A DNA stretch of 7,941 nucleotides from Clostridiales bacterium UBA6363 (GCA_002438865.1 DJRJ01000027.1:1-7941), one strand, 5' to 3'; shown: positions 1 to 6,905, numbered from the stretch's first letter. Made by a program: numbers and translations. Notes: a model not told the origin generated them from the sequence alone.

Positions 1-3000
1 GCATTGTTCTGATTTTTCGGAATTTCCGTAAACTGTATCGGATAAAGGCTTATATGCGCCTGACCATAATCAAATATATCCGTGCTTGCTCCGCCGTCCT
101 TTGCATAATATTTAAGCGTGCTTAAATCGTCACAGAAAAACGGAGTTTCGTATTTTATTCCGCTGCCTATCGGATTTGAGCCGTCCGTGGTATAGTATAT
201 TTCGCAGGTGTCGGAATTTGACTTTAACGCAAGCTTTGTAAATCCCTCATCAACTACCCATTCGGGAGTAATAGGGAGCAGGGTCATTTTGCCCGTTTCC
301 TTGTCGGCTGTCCAAATGTAAGCGCCGTTGCTCCTGAACGAAGAAAGCAGTCCCGACGCCGTGAAATCGCTTTCATGTGCCGCATCGCCTATACCGTTGC
401 CTGCCGCTTTATCGGTATTGAAATATGCTCTGTCAAATATACCGTTGTATATTTTCCCCGACACACTGCCGTCATTTTCTCCCGAAGATATAATTTCCGC
501 ATCGGAATAGCTTGTCAATATATCTCCCTCGGCTGTACCCGAAAGGCCGCCGGCATACGTTTTTTCATTTGCGGAGCTGTCCGTGATTGTTCCGCTGTAA
601 CAGCTGTTATCTACAGTTCCCGTAATTATTCCGCAAAGACCGCCCGTTTCGGAAAGTCCGTCATATGCGATGCCGTTTATTGATATGTTCACTCGTGACT
701 CGGAGGCGCTTATATTTCCGTCTATTCTGCCTGCAATACCGCCCGACGCCGAATGTCCCGATGCAATGTCACCCGTTACGCTGAGCGTGCCGTAACTGCG
801 GCAGCCTTTTATTGTACCCGTAACATCGCCGGCTATCGCACCTGTGTACGCATACTCCGCCGACACGGTAATTGAACCGTTAAACAAGCAGTTTTCAATA
901 TTTACGTTTTTTCCGTATGCAATTATCATACCCGTATGCTTAAGCTTTGTATAACTGTTGCCGACCGCCGCAACGGACGCCGCAATATTAAGATTTTTCA
1001 CGGTACAGTTTTCGCCGTAGCCGATAAATCCGCAGTTTTCCGCAGTACCGTTTACGCCTGCAAAGGTAACGGTATGATGATTGCCGTCAACCGTTCCCGT
1101 AAACGGTTCGGGCATATCGCCTATACCGCTCCAGTTACCGCTGTAGGCAATATCGTTTACTATCTTGTAATGCGCCGATTTGTTAAAGCGTATGTTGTAC
1201 AAATCCCTTTCATTCTTTACAATATACGGCGACTGCGCCGTTCCGTCACCGTCCGAATATTCGGGACTTGAAATATTCTTTGCAAAAACGGGCATAAAGT
1301 TTGTTTCCTTAAGAGTGCCTGCCGTCCAGCAAGCGCCCACCGCCCATTCCTTAAACAGCGGATTTTTCTGCATGGCGGCGGCAGTTCTGCTTTGCAATTC
1401 CGCCGCTTTTTTCTTTGTTCCGCTTATTTCCTCCTCAAAGCTGTCTATTACAAAATACGAATTACTGATATATCCCTCGTTTACGGCGGCTATTCCGCCT
1501 CCGCTTACAATAAGTTCCGTATCGACATTCGCTCTTGCATATGAGGTATCGACCGCACCGCTGTTAATTCCGCAAAGTCCGCCGATTTTCCCTGCCTTTA
1601 TGCTGTTTGCGTTTGCCGAGTAGCAGTAATAGTAGCAGTTTTCAATTCTGCCGCTGTTTTCGCCTGCAAGTCCGCCCGCATAATAAGCCGCATCGGCAAC
1701 TTTGCTTTCCGCCGCCGGCAGATTTGTATTGCCGGACAGCTGCTGTGCGGTTTTGCCGTCGCCGTCAAGGATAATATCCGAATTCGAATACGATAAGGAT
1801 ATTATGCCGTCCTTGTTTCCTCCGGCAATACCGCCGCAAAAGAAGCTTCTGTCAACGTTTGCCGCTTTTGCGCTTTTCGGGTAAATACTGCCCTTTGCGG
1901 CGCATTGGGTGATTATGCCTTCATCATTATATCCGCATATACCGCCTGCATAATCAACCGCATACATATTTGTCCACCTATGCTTTGACACAATTCTCGG
2001 ATCGGTTATTTTTGCTTCCTTTGCAAATTCGCACTTTGAAATTCTGCCGTAATTATATCCGCACACTCCGCCGACATAGCCTTTTATGCTGTAATCGCCC
2101 GTGTTCCCGGCTGACGCCAATCCCGAAAAAGTGCAGTTTGTAATTTCTTCCTTGTTATATCCGGCAATGCCGCCGCACATCATAAAATTACCTCTGTTCT
2201 GATTGTCATGGCTTGAACGCACATAACAATCGGAACTGCTGTCCGACACACCGCCCGTATTACTGCCGCAAATTCCGCCGGCATACGCATAAGACATATT
2301 GTACACACCGAAATCAATTTTTGAATGTACCGTTCCGCTTGCGGTTATATCCGACGCAATTCCACGGTTATCGCCTATCGCACCGCCTGCGGCAGCCGAT
2401 GAAAATGTCGATTGTGCGAATATTGCCGCCATTGTTTCGTTGCCGTCCGAATCGGTTACGCCCTGTGCGGAAGATGTGCATGAGGTAACCGTGCCCTCAT
2501 TGATACCGCAAATTCCGCCGGCGTATGCGTCGGCATAGAGCTTTGTCCAATCAGCTTTTGCCACAACGGATACTCTCGCATTGTTTGTGCATGAGTCTAC
2601 CGCCCCTTTGTTAATTCCGCAAATTCCGCCGGAAACCGTATAGGAATACGCATTCTGTGACTTTATTGCTCCGTCGGACGTACAGTTTATAATGTTTCCC
2701 GTGCTGTATGCGGCTATTGTGCCGGCATACAGACGTTTGCTTGTTTTTGATATTGTGTTTCCGTTCCCGTCCTGTTCTATGAGAAGATACTGGTTTAAGC
2801 CGTTTGCGGAGGTTTTTACATTAAGATTTTTTATTGTTCCGCCGTTACAGCCGAAAAGACCGGCATATGTATCCTCTCCCGACATTTCAAGTCCTGTAAT
2901 TGTATTGTTTCCGCCGTCAAATGTTCCCTTGAAGGGGTGTTCCTCTGTGCCTATCGGGTTCCAGTCTGTTCCCGAAAGATTAATACCCGATGATAAGGTT

Positions 3001-3158
3001 ACGGTTTGTCCCTCGTAGGTATTTCCGCTGTTTACCTCATCTCTGAAACTTATTAAAGCTGCGGCAGAGGATATTGTCTTACCCTCTGCCGCATAGCTTA
3101 CAGTAGGAAGAAACGACATCAACAGTGCAAGTGAAACAATTAATGCTGTTTTCTTCAT
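1..3158 (-). CDS. Exported GLUG-repeat beta-solenoid surface protein, 3' end cut off by window edge
   Basis: An open frame of 1052 codons runs without a stop from ATG at 3158 off the left edge, so the C-terminus is missing. Residues 1-23 form a Sec signal peptide (Lys-Lys start, hydrophobic core, predicted cut after Ser-Tyr-Ala). The mature part has repeated GLUG-type motifs of the form GG(I/L/V)(C/A)GxNxGxI, for example near residues 177, 214, 294, 363, 405, 495, 526 and 839. Asn-Cys and Ser-Tyr/Tyr-Phe segments also recur, as expected of a right-handed beta-solenoid. Two leader segments (29-115, 634-725) and two cap-like segments (568-627, 911-963) show that a whole cassette is duplicated. 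Residues 965-1036 resemble a chitobiase/hexosaminidase C-terminal module. GLUG proteins are usually adhesins or extracellular binding proteins, so a surface binding role is inferred. No catalytic motif is visible. An anchor (SLH or other) may lie beyond the edge. Start choice is supported by GGAAAGGA nine bases upstream. Confidence 0.93.
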   Translation of the reverse strand, partial: MKKTALIVSLALLMSFLPTVSYAAEGKTISSAAALISFRDEVNSGNTYEGQTVTLSSGINLSGTDWNPIGTEEHPFKGTFDGGNNTITGLEMSGEDTYAGLFGCNGGTIKNLNVKTSANGLNQYLLIEQDGNGNTISKTSKRLYAGTIAAYSTGNIINCTSDGAIKSQNAYSYTVSGGICGINKGAVDSCTNNARVSVVAKADWTKLYADAYAGGICGINEGTVTSCTSSAQGVTDSDGNETMAAIFAQSTFSSAAAGGAIGDNRGIASDITASGTVHSKIDFGVYNMSYAYAGGICGSNTGGVSDSSSDCYVRSSHDNQNRGNFMMCGGIAGYNKEEITNCTFSGLASAGNTGDYSIKGYVGGVCGYNYGRISKCEFAKEAKITDPRIVSKHRWTNMYAVDYAGGICGYNDEGIITQCAAKGSIYPKSAKAANVDRSFFCGGIAGGNKDGIISLSYSNSDIILDGDGKTAQQLSGNTNLPAAESKVADAAYYAGGLAGENSGRIENCYYYCYSANANSIKAGKIGGLCGINSGAVDTSYARANVDTELIVSGGGIAAVNEGYISNSYFVIDSFEEEISGTKKKAAELQSRTAAAMQKNPLFKEWAVGACWTAGTLKETNFMPVFAKNISSPEYSDGDGTAQSPYIVKNERDLYNIRFNKSAHYKIVNDIAYSGNWSGIGDMPEPFTGTVDGNHHTVTFAGVNGTAENCGFIGYGENCTVKNLNIAASVAAVGNSYTKLKHTGMIIAYGKNVNIENCLFNGSITVSAEYAYTGAIAGDVTGTIKGCRSYGTLSVTGDIASGHSASGGIAGRIDGNISASESRVNISINGIAYDGLSETGGLCGIITGTVDNSCYSGTITDSSANEKTYAGGLSGTAEGDILTSYSDAEIISSGENDGSVSGKIYNGIFDRAYFNTDKAAGNGIGDAAHESDFTASGLLSSFRSNGAYIWTADKETGKMTLLPITPEWVVDEGFTKLALKSNSDTCEIYYTTDGSNPIGSGIKYETPFFCDDLSTLKYYAKDGGASTDIFDYGQAHISLYPIQFTEIPKNQNN
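51..266 (-). other. Chitobiase/beta-hexosaminidase C-terminal-like module
   Basis: Residues 965-1036 contain the pattern ...L.S.sdtceIYYTTDGSNP, then Tyr-Glu-Thr-Pro and LKYYAKDGG. This matches the CHB_HEX_C family pattern (IyYTtDGs.Pt..S..Y..Pi......ti.a.A.d). The module is a small Ig-like fold often placed beside carbohydrate-active or cell-wall proteins as a spacer or putative binding domain. Recognition is by motif only. Confidence 0.75.
270..1259 (-). other. GLUG cassette 2, a shorter second copy of the leader/GLUG/cap cassette
   Basis: This encodes residues 634-963. The leader repeats the logic of cassette 1: an Asp-Gly-Asp-Gly-Thr start, IGDMPEPFTGTVDGNHHT near 679-696, then FIGYG and VKNLNI. 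About five GLUG-like units follow (near 743, 773, 806, 839 and 870). The cap is AYFNTDK at 911-917 followed by a Leu/Trp-rich segment ending in LLPI. It has fewer repeats than cassette 1, suggesting cassette duplication followed by gain or loss of individual units. Confidence 0.75.
1278..3077 (-). other. GLUG cassette 1 (leader, about ten GLUG repeats, cap) within the beta-solenoid protein
   Basis: This stretch encodes residues 28-627. It opens with a leader carrying the pattern pIG...PFkGTfDGg.ntI.GL, followed by AGLFG and IKNLNV (to about residue 115). About ten GLUG-type units follow, several with two cysteines spaced C-x9/10-C (C180/C190, C217/C227, C366/C376, C408/C419). The closing segment, with SYF near 567 and AAELQS at 585-590 and ending in FMPVF, is the usual cap after GLUG arrays. 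The repeats are confidently GLUG-like; exact unit boundaries are by eye. Confidence 0.8.
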
Positions 3159-3167
3159 TTATGTTTT

Positions 3168-3175
3168 TCCTTTCC
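3168..3175 (-). promoter_or_regulatory. Ribosome binding site of the GLUG-repeat gene
   Basis: Minus-strand GGAAAGGA lies nine bases before the ATG at 3158 and fixes the start. A perfect 5-bp hairpin (3176-3190) ends exactly at its upstream edge. Confidence 0.8.
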
Positions 3176-3190
3176 GTGCCGTAAAGGCAC
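3176..3190 (-). promoter_or_regulatory. Small hairpin abutting the ribosome binding site
   Basis: GTGCC (3176-3180) and GGCAC (3186-3190) form a perfect 5-bp inverted repeat with a 5-base loop. In the transcript it sits immediately 5' of GGAAAGGA without covering it. It could stabilise the leader or modulate ribosome access; no regulatory role is proven. Confidence 0.5.
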
Positions 3191-3193
3191 ATA

Positions 3194-3390
3194 CGTGAAG
3201 TGTGCAAAGTTCGCACTACGCCCTAAATTTACTCAGACTGTGCGCATAAGCGTGCAAGATGGGCAGGTTTTGCACTCCGCCGAAAATTCGTGATAAATTT
3301 GTTCAGGTTGTGCGCTTAAGCGAGCGCTGCGTACATCGGTACGCGAGCGAGTGCAAGCGTGCAAGATGGGCAAATTTAGCCGAATTTTCT
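3194..3390. repeat. Degenerate tandem direct repeats filling the intergenic region
   Basis: The gap between the glycosidase stop and the GLUG gene contains about three degraded copies of one unit. AAGCGTGCAAGATGGGCA occurs exactly at 3248-3265 and again at 3355-3372. The 30-base segments 3223-3252 and 3293-3322 match at 24 of 30 positions (core TGTGCGC and TAAGCG). A third, more decayed copy near 3194-3220 keeps the GTGCAAA...CGCACT part and forms its own hairpin (AGTGTG 3199-3204 with CGCACT 3212-3217, one G.T). The rightmost copy carries about 34 extra bases forming a palindrome. No gene is seen here. The repeats run up to the glycosidase stop codon. Confidence 0.75.
3308..3364. repeat. Long imperfect palindrome (potential cruciform or RNA hairpin)
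   Basis: The outer arms 3308-3317 and 3355-3364 pair over ten positions with two G.T pairs. The inner arms GCGTAC (3329-3334) and GTACGC (3339-3344) pair perfectly around ATCG, extended by CGC (3325-3327) with GCG (3347-3349) across a bulge. The middle is interrupted by mismatches. No T-run follows on the minus strand, so it is not a canonical terminator for the glycosidase gene. Confidence 0.6.
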
Positions 3391-6300
3391 ATTCCCACAA
3401 AATGCGGTATGTCAGTATCGCTGTTTCAGCACGGTTTAAAGGCTCCTGCAAATTACGGTCGTTCACTTCATCGTAGTATCCGTGCTTTACAAGCTCCTCC
3501 ACCGCTTCACGTGCATAGTCCGAAACTTTTGTCAGATCGGGAGTTGTTTTTCCGCGTTCGTCCTTGTGCATCATAGATGTCTGTATAATTCCCCTGTACA
3601 TCATACAAAGGAAATCCTCTTTCGATATGGGATCATCGGGGCGGAACGCCGTATCGCCGTAACCCGTTACCATAAAGTTAAACTCCGCAGTGTCAACCGC
3701 ATCATAATACTGATGGCTTGTTGTCATATCTACAAACGGGAATTTATCGTTTGAGCCCGAGAAGCCGAATATCTTGTTCAAAAGCTTGCACGCCTCACCT
3801 CTTGTAAGGCTCTGCTCGGGCGCAAACTCTTTCTCCTGCATCGGCTTTAAATAGTCCTGCATACAAATTCGCTCAATCTGCTTTTTGTAACCCTCATATC
3901 TGCCGAGGTCGGTGAACATATCGTCATATATGCCGTCGGGGATATAGTTTATCTTGTTCGGCACATAACCCGAATTTGTCTTTTCCGTGCGCACTATTTC
4001 ATAATACAGGCTCTGATCTCTTGAGTCGGTTTTGAAATACACAAGACCGTCATCATCGGTATACGTCGGGATTTCCGCCTTTCTGTGTCCTGTCCAGTCG
4101 AGAGCATAAACCTTGAATTTGTCCTTGCTCTTTAAGGTGATTTTTCCCTCTACCGGCTGAGTCCATACGGGACCTTTTCCGCCGACTATTACCTCACTGC
4201 CGTCCTCGGTCATTTTCTGACCGTTGTTTCTCGAATCTGCCGCAAATGTCAGAAGCATCGAGTCCGTATCGGTAAGCGATTCGTCCGTAAGCGACTGCAG
4301 ATATGCGGTACCGTGCTTTGTGGTCAAATCAAAGATAACGTTGTCAAATTCCACGTGTTTTCCGCCGATATATCCGCCAAGAGCCTGAGTTCTTTCGGAA
4401 TTTATATGGAACAGCGACCTGTTCATATCGGCTCTTATTTCGTTTGTATATCCGTTATATATTCCCGTTTTTTCGCCGTATTTTACAAGCTTTAATATAT
4501 CGTTGTCGGAATATCCCTCGTCAAACGCAACATCGTCCATTGCGCTGTAGGCTTTTCCGGCTACTGCGTACAATGCGCTTGTTGTTCTTCTGAAGCTTCC
4601 CACTTTTTCATACACGTCCTGACCGTAGAAACGGCTCTGATAAAAGCCTTTTTCGTACTCCTGAACGTCCTGTCTGTGTATCATTCTTGCAAGAGTGGGC
4701 ATTACGGCAACCGCATCGGGACGCAGTTGTATTTCATGACCGTAGTACATCCCGTAATCAGTACCCGTCTTTTCCATATCTGTGCTCGGATGAACCGCTG
4801 TCCATGCAAACCAGAACGGATTCCAGTTCTGTGTACAGGTCATAGCCGCCATTTCCATAGGAAGCTCACACCGAAACGGGTTAGGCTGGCTGGCATCCCA
4901 CTCGGTGAGAAGCATTACCTTGCCGTAAACGTGTCTGCCGAGGAAGTTTCCGAGCATACCCATAACGCTCGTTCCCGGAGTAAGCGAGGACTGAACAGGC
5001 TTTGATATCTTTGTGCCCGGCTGCATTGTTTCGCCGTTTCCGCTCGGCAGTTTCCAATACGCCTGAACGGAAATATAATCACCCTCAACGGCGGCGGAAT
5101 GTACCGCTCCCGTCCATTCAAGACAAAGCGTTGAGCCTTGCACCAAAAGCTTGGGAGCATACGAATGTATTTTATCTATGCTGTGCCGATAGAAATTCCT
5201 CTCCGCGTCACCCAAAAATGCCAGGTTATCCTTGTACCGTTTTGTATTTATAAATTTCTGACCGTTTGTTCCGTAAAGCTTTACGGTTCCGTCAAGCTGG
5301 CTTTCGCCCTCCTCAAGACCTGTCTGGTCGCTGTTTGTAACCGTCCACGCATAGTCAAGAGCTTCACGGGTCGGATATTTTTCCTTTAACCAGTCGTTGT
5401 AATACTTTTGGAACTCTGCCGAATAGTACGGGTTATTGTCCATAAGCGTTTGCTTTCTGAACAGTGTACACTCATTGCAGAGCGCAACAAATATTGCAGA
5501 CGGGTCATCGCCTATTGAAAGTCCCGTATAGGGATTTACCCAGGTAAGCATCTGCTCCGTAATGGCGTCCTTCATCTTTATATATTCGGGGTCGAGCCAG
5601 TGCAGAATATGCGTATCTGTATCCTGATCGAAGTATTTAACATCATTGTCACGGTAAACCGTTACGGGCGTTAAGTCAAAGCCGTAATAGATACCGTTCT
5701 TTTTAAGCTCGCTCAACAGATAGCCGAGCTTATTCATATTCTCGTCCGATACGTAATCGCCACGGCGTGTTGTGGTGCTTGTTCTCGGAACGCCCTTATC
5801 CGAATTGAGCGTATTTGCCGTAATATGAAATCTTAAACAGTTAAAGCCGTATATAGCAAGAAGCTTTGCATTGTATCTGGCGTCCTCGGGATCCATAAAT
5901 ATATCTCTCGCAGCCAAAGCGGTTCCCCACAGGCGGATTTTTGTACCGTCCTCAAAAACGAGGTCCTCGCCTACTGCGGTTGCGTGTCCGTGCTTGCCGG
6001 ACGGCTTTTCAATCGTGTTTGATGCGTCAAGAGGAGTTCCCTCCTTTGCCCACGGGTCAAGATCCGTGTCAAATCTTATCCAGTTTGTAACGTCCGGATT
6101 TCCTATGTTTTCAATCTTAGGCTCGGGAAGATACGGGTCTGTATCGGTAAGCGTTATTGCAACAACGCCGAGATACGGGTCTGTATCGCCACCGTCCGTA
6201 TGGACTTTGATTTCCTTTATTTCCTTATCGGGATTTTGGAGCGCATACGGAAGCATAGACAGGTTTACCGCCGATGATTCGTTGTTGCCCGTCCATACCG

Positions 6301-6871
6301 ATGTTGCCTTATCGCTTGATGACGACCCCCACCAGTTAAACACAGTTTCACCGTCTATAAGGTCTACCACTTCCTCCGTTCCGTCCGAATATACAATTGT
6401 GTAATTGCCGACATGAGCCATTTTGTTTGCACCCCATGGACTTGTGTGCAGGAAGTATACGCCCCTTGCCGTCGCATTTACGGGGATTGTCACGTCGGTA
6501 GGCACATAGTTATCGCCTCGTCCTCTCATCATAAGACAGGACTTTTTATCGTTTTCTTTCGGGTTTATAATATTAAAGTTTATTCCGTAATAGGTCTGTA
6601 TTCCGTACGTGTTAAAGCATGACATATCGTTTGTAGGGCCCTGGTCCGACCAGCCGCCCACGCCGTCGCCTGCCGCCTCGTCCGTAAAGCCTCGGTTTGC
6701 CACGCCTTTAAGATCAACGTATGTAAAATTCTGCTTGTACTTTCTTGAGTTTCCGACAAACTCGTCCAGATCGATTTTTATAACGTCCGCCAAAACAGCC
6801 TCGGAACAGCCTATGCTCATTACGGCAGCCAAAGACGCCGCAAGTATTTTTTTCAAGAAATCTTTTTTCAT
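3389..6871 (-). CDS. SLH-anchored clan GH-A (cellulase-like TIM barrel) glycoside hydrolase
   Basis: Complete 1160-residue secreted protein. The signal peptide is residues 1-28 (cut after Val-Leu-Ala likely). Residues 30-245 are a Gly/Asp-rich beta-sandwich-like region (GDGVGGWSDQGPTND near 68-82), possibly carbohydrate-binding. Residues 290-730 are a TIM-barrel hydrolase: RLWGT at 313-317, LRFH at 346-349, NPYTG at 446-450, ALCNE with predicted acid/base Glu467, and LLTEW with predicted nucleophile Glu657. QNWNPFWFAW (681-690) and an R-P-D-A/HRQDV segment (717-736) follow, typical of cellulase-like GH-A proteins. Residues about 800-960 are beta-rich. Residues 1005-1160 are three SLH repeats that should hold it to secondary cell-wall polymer. 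It should retain-cleave a beta-linked glycan outside the cell; substrate and CAZy family cannot be named. An in-frame TAA just before ATG excludes a longer start. An SIGC at 19-22 is a poor lipobox, so lipoprotein processing is less likely. Confidence 0.92.
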   Translation of the reverse strand: MKKDFLKKILAASLAAVMSIGCSEAVLADVIKIDLDEFVGNSRKYKQNFTYVDLKGVANRGFTDEAAGDGVGGWSDQGPTNDMSCFNTYGIQTYYGINFNIINPKENDKKSCLMMRGRGDNYVPTDVTIPVNATARGVYFLHTSPWGANKMAHVGNYTIVYSDGTEEVVDLIDGETVFNWWGSSSSDKATSVWTGNNESSAVNLSMLPYALQNPDKEIKEIKVHTDGGDTDPYLGVVAITLTDTDPYLPEPKIENIGNPDVTNWIRFDTDLDPWAKEGTPLDASNTIEKPSGKHGHATAVGEDLVFEDGTKIRLWGTALAARDIFMDPEDARYNAKLLAIYGFNCLRFHITANTLNSDKGVPRTSTTTRRGDYVSDENMNKLGYLLSELKKNGIYYGFDLTPVTVYRDNDVKYFDQDTDTHILHWLDPEYIKMKDAITEQMLTWVNPYTGLSIGDDPSAIFVALCNECTLFRKQTLMDNNPYYSAEFQKYYNDWLKEKYPTREALDYAWTVTNSDQTGLEEGESQLDGTVKLYGTNGQKFINTKRYKDNLAFLGDAERNFYRHSIDKIHSYAPKLLVQGSTLCLEWTGAVHSAAVEGDYISVQAYWKLPSGNGETMQPGTKISKPVQSSLTPGTSVMGMLGNFLGRHVYGKVMLLTEWDASQPNPFRCELPMEMAAMTCTQNWNPFWFAWTAVHPSTDMEKTGTDYGMYYGHEIQLRPDAVAVMPTLARMIHRQDVQEYEKGFYQSRFYGQDVYEKVGSFRRTTSALYAVAGKAYSAMDDVAFDEGYSDNDILKLVKYGEKTGIYNGYTNEIRADMNRSLFHINSERTQALGGYIGGKHVEFDNVIFDLTTKHGTAYLQSLTDESLTDTDSMLLTFAADSRNNGQKMTEDGSEVIVGGKGPVWTQPVEGKITLKSKDKFKVYALDWTGHRKAEIPTYTDDDGLVYFKTDSRDQSLYYEIVRTEKTNSGYVPNKINYIPDGIYDDMFTDLGRYEGYKKQIERICMQDYLKPMQEKEFAPEQSLTRGEACKLLNKIFGFSGSNDKFPFVDMTTSHQYYDAVDTAEFNFMVTGYGDTAFRPDDPISKEDFLCMMYRGIIQTSMMHKDERGKTTPDLTKVSDYAREAVEELVKHGYYDEVNDRNLQEPLNRAETAILTYRILWE
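3392..3859 (-). other. Three S-layer homology (SLH) repeats
   Basis: Residues 1005-1160. Repeat 1 has SLTRGEACKLLNKIFG (1021-1036) followed by FPFVDM. Repeat 2 has GYGDTAFRPDDPISKEDF (1070-1087). Repeat 3 has HGYYDE and LNRAETA (1145-1151). The TRGE, SKED and NRAE positions correspond to the TRAE motif that binds pyruvylated wall polymer. The second is the most divergent. The domain lies at the very C-terminus, as is common for SLH enzymes. Confidence 0.88.
4682..6004 (-). other. Clan GH-A catalytic TIM-barrel region
   Basis: Encodes residues about 290-730. The two glutamates expected of a retaining clan GH-A enzyme sit 190 residues apart: Glu467 in ALCNE (strand 4, Asn-Glu signature) and Glu657 in LLTEW (strand 7). 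Arg347/His349 after GFNC match the strand-2 region common in these enzymes, and YISVQAYW (599-606) fits strand 6. Family assignment beyond clan A is not possible by eye. Confidence 0.8.
6129..6188 (-). repeat. 18-bp direct repeat encoding a duplicated DTDPYL motif
   Basis: AGATACGGGTCTGTATCG occurs exactly at 6129-6146 and 6171-6188 (plus-strand reading), 42 bases apart. It gives Asp-Thr-Asp-Pro-Tyr-Leu at residues 229-234 and 243-248, in the linker between the N-terminal region and the barrel. The phase is a multiple of three, so the frame is kept. Confidence 0.85.
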
Positions 6872-6884
6872 TTAATTGCCTTAA

Positions 6885-6892
6885 CTCCTTTC
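6885..6892 (-). promoter_or_regulatory. Ribosome binding site of the SLH glycosidase gene
   Basis: Minus-strand GAAAGGAG ends 13 bases before the ATG at 6871. This is a strong match at slightly long spacing; a weaker AAGG lies seven bases upstream. No other start codon fits better. Confidence 0.65.
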
Positions 6893-6905
6893 GCAAGCTG
6901 AAATG

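Noticed and set aside
1180..1623. Plus-strand open frame of 147 codons inside the GLUG-repeat gene
   Set aside because: It is antisense to a continuous, domain-bearing minus-strand frame, has low-complexity Pro/Ser/Ala content and no ribosome binding site. The other plus-strand frames under the two big genes are shadows for the same reason.
3159..3388. Promoter or Rho-independent terminator between the glycosidase and the GLUG gene
   Set aside because: No convincing -35/-10 pair and no hairpin followed by a T-run on the minus strand could be found.
3194..3390. CRISPR array
   Set aside because: Copies are few, degenerate and unevenly spaced, with no uniform spacers and no cas genes nearby.
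3259..3576. Plus-strand open frame across the intergenic repeats and the SLH end
   Set aside because: Half is repeat DNA and half is antisense to the SLH domain; the translation shows no domain and no convincing ribosome binding site.
5871..6404. Plus-strand open frame of 177 codons inside the glycosidase gene
   Set aside because: It is opposite well-recognised barrel and N-terminal sequence; its Ser/Val repeats merely mirror the DTDPYL duplication on the other strand.
6804..6815. Lipoprotein signal in the glycosidase (Ser-Ile-Gly-Cys at residues 19-22)
   Set aside because: The -3 position is Ser rather than Leu/Val/Ile and a good signal peptidase I site (Val-Leu-Ala at 28) follows; SLH repeats already provide anchoring.
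6847..6868. Phase-variable A-tracts in the signal peptide (runs of 7 and 6)
   Set aside because: These are short AAA-Lys codon runs typical of Lys-rich signal peptides at this base composition; too short to claim slippage switching.
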